Assembly (NCBI GenBank): GCA_934630975.1
Contig: CAKTXH010000120.1
Location: 1-6,156, forward strand
Source of the DNA: an uncultured Clostridia bacterium
Lineage (GTDB): Bacteria; Bacillota; Clostridia; Christensenellales; Aristaeellaceae
Length of the DNA: 6,156 bases
Direction of reading: 5' to 3'
Positions 6,108 to 6,156 of the stretch are shown piece by piece. The stretch's first letter is position 1; every line of letters begins with the position of its first letter. The position numbers were made by a program, and so were the translations under genes. The notes beneath the pieces are model-generated. The model was not told the DNA's origin. It saw nothing but the letters and a program-made list of their open reading frames with translations, and ran no database searches.

Positions 6108-6118
6108 CATGAGATCGT

Positions 6119-6156
6119 ATGATGAAAAAAGCGACGGCGGTTCTGGACTTTGGCAC
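6119..6156 (+). CDS. ftsA: Start of probable cell division protein FtsA (partial, runs off the window)
   Basis: The frame from ATG 6119 reads MMKKATAVLDFG and the window then ends within the next codon (AC-, which would be Thr). A hydrophobic beta strand followed by D-F-G-T is the phosphate-1 motif that opens actin/Hsp70-like ATPases. FtsA proteins start this way, and ftsA follows ftsQ/divIB in most dcw clusters. FtsA is the cytoplasmic, actin-like protein that attaches FtsZ filaments to the membrane at the division site. Only 12 complete codons are visible, so the call rests on this motif plus position; another actin-like ATPase is possible. The start may be ATG 6119 or the adjacent 6122. 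It is preceded by its own candidate promoter. Confidence 0.7.
   Translation, partial: MMKKATAVLDFG

Noticed and set aside
6091..6156. Open frame from ATG 6091 running to the window end in a different frame from ftsA
   Set aside because: It reads MRADRSMRSYDEK..., lacks any actin-fold motif, and has no good ribosome site before it, while the 6119 frame gives the VLDFG motif.

Overview
This window is a stretch of a division and cell-wall (dcw) gene cluster. All genes lie on the + strand. In order they are: a few codons of an upstream gene, murE, mraY, murD, ftsW (spoVE-like), ftsQ/divIB, and the first codons of a probable ftsA. The sequence is GC-rich with strong G/C preference at third codon positions. 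Genes are tightly packed and most have a good GGAGG-type ribosome site. The gene order murE-mraY-murD-ftsW(spoVE)-divIB-ftsA resembles the Bacillus version of the cluster, which also has no murF between murE and mraY. MurE carries the DNPR signature of meso-diaminopimelate-adding enzymes, and DivIB ends in a Pro/Thr-rich tail. Together these suggest a GC-rich member of the Bacillota, probably a Clostridia-like lineage with DAP-type peptidoglycan. This assignment is an inference; no rRNA or other taxonomic marker is present.

Layout: bases 1-28 hold the end of a preceding reading frame, plausibly a SpoVD/FtsI-type penicillin-binding protein judged by position only. Bases 55-1527 are murE. A short hairpin-bearing gap precedes mraY (1576-2547). 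murD (2566-3933) follows after 18 bases. A 54-base spacer leads to ftsW (3988-5136), which overlaps ftsQ/divIB (5133-5963) by ATGA. A 155-base, comparatively AT-rich spacer with a good sigma-A-type promoter candidate (TTGAAA, 17 bases, TACAAT) leads to the probable ftsA start at 6119, which runs off the window.

How the genes work together: MurD adds D-glutamate and MurE then adds the diamino acid to the cytoplasmic UDP-MurNAc precursor. MraY moves the finished phospho-MurNAc-pentapeptide onto undecaprenyl phosphate to give lipid I. FtsW polymerises lipid II into glycan at the division site. DivIB/FtsQ scaffolds the divisome outside the membrane, and FtsA would anchor FtsZ inside. The enzymes for MurC, MurF, MurG and MurB steps are not in this window; the absence of murG and murB or murC between ftsW and divIB is the main departure from the usual order.

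I found no mobile element, CRISPR array, tRNA, rRNA or evident new system. The long minus-strand open frames are shadows of GC-rich coding sequence. The observations listed are modest: substituted motif residues, start-site arrangement, possible mRNA structures and an internal promoter.
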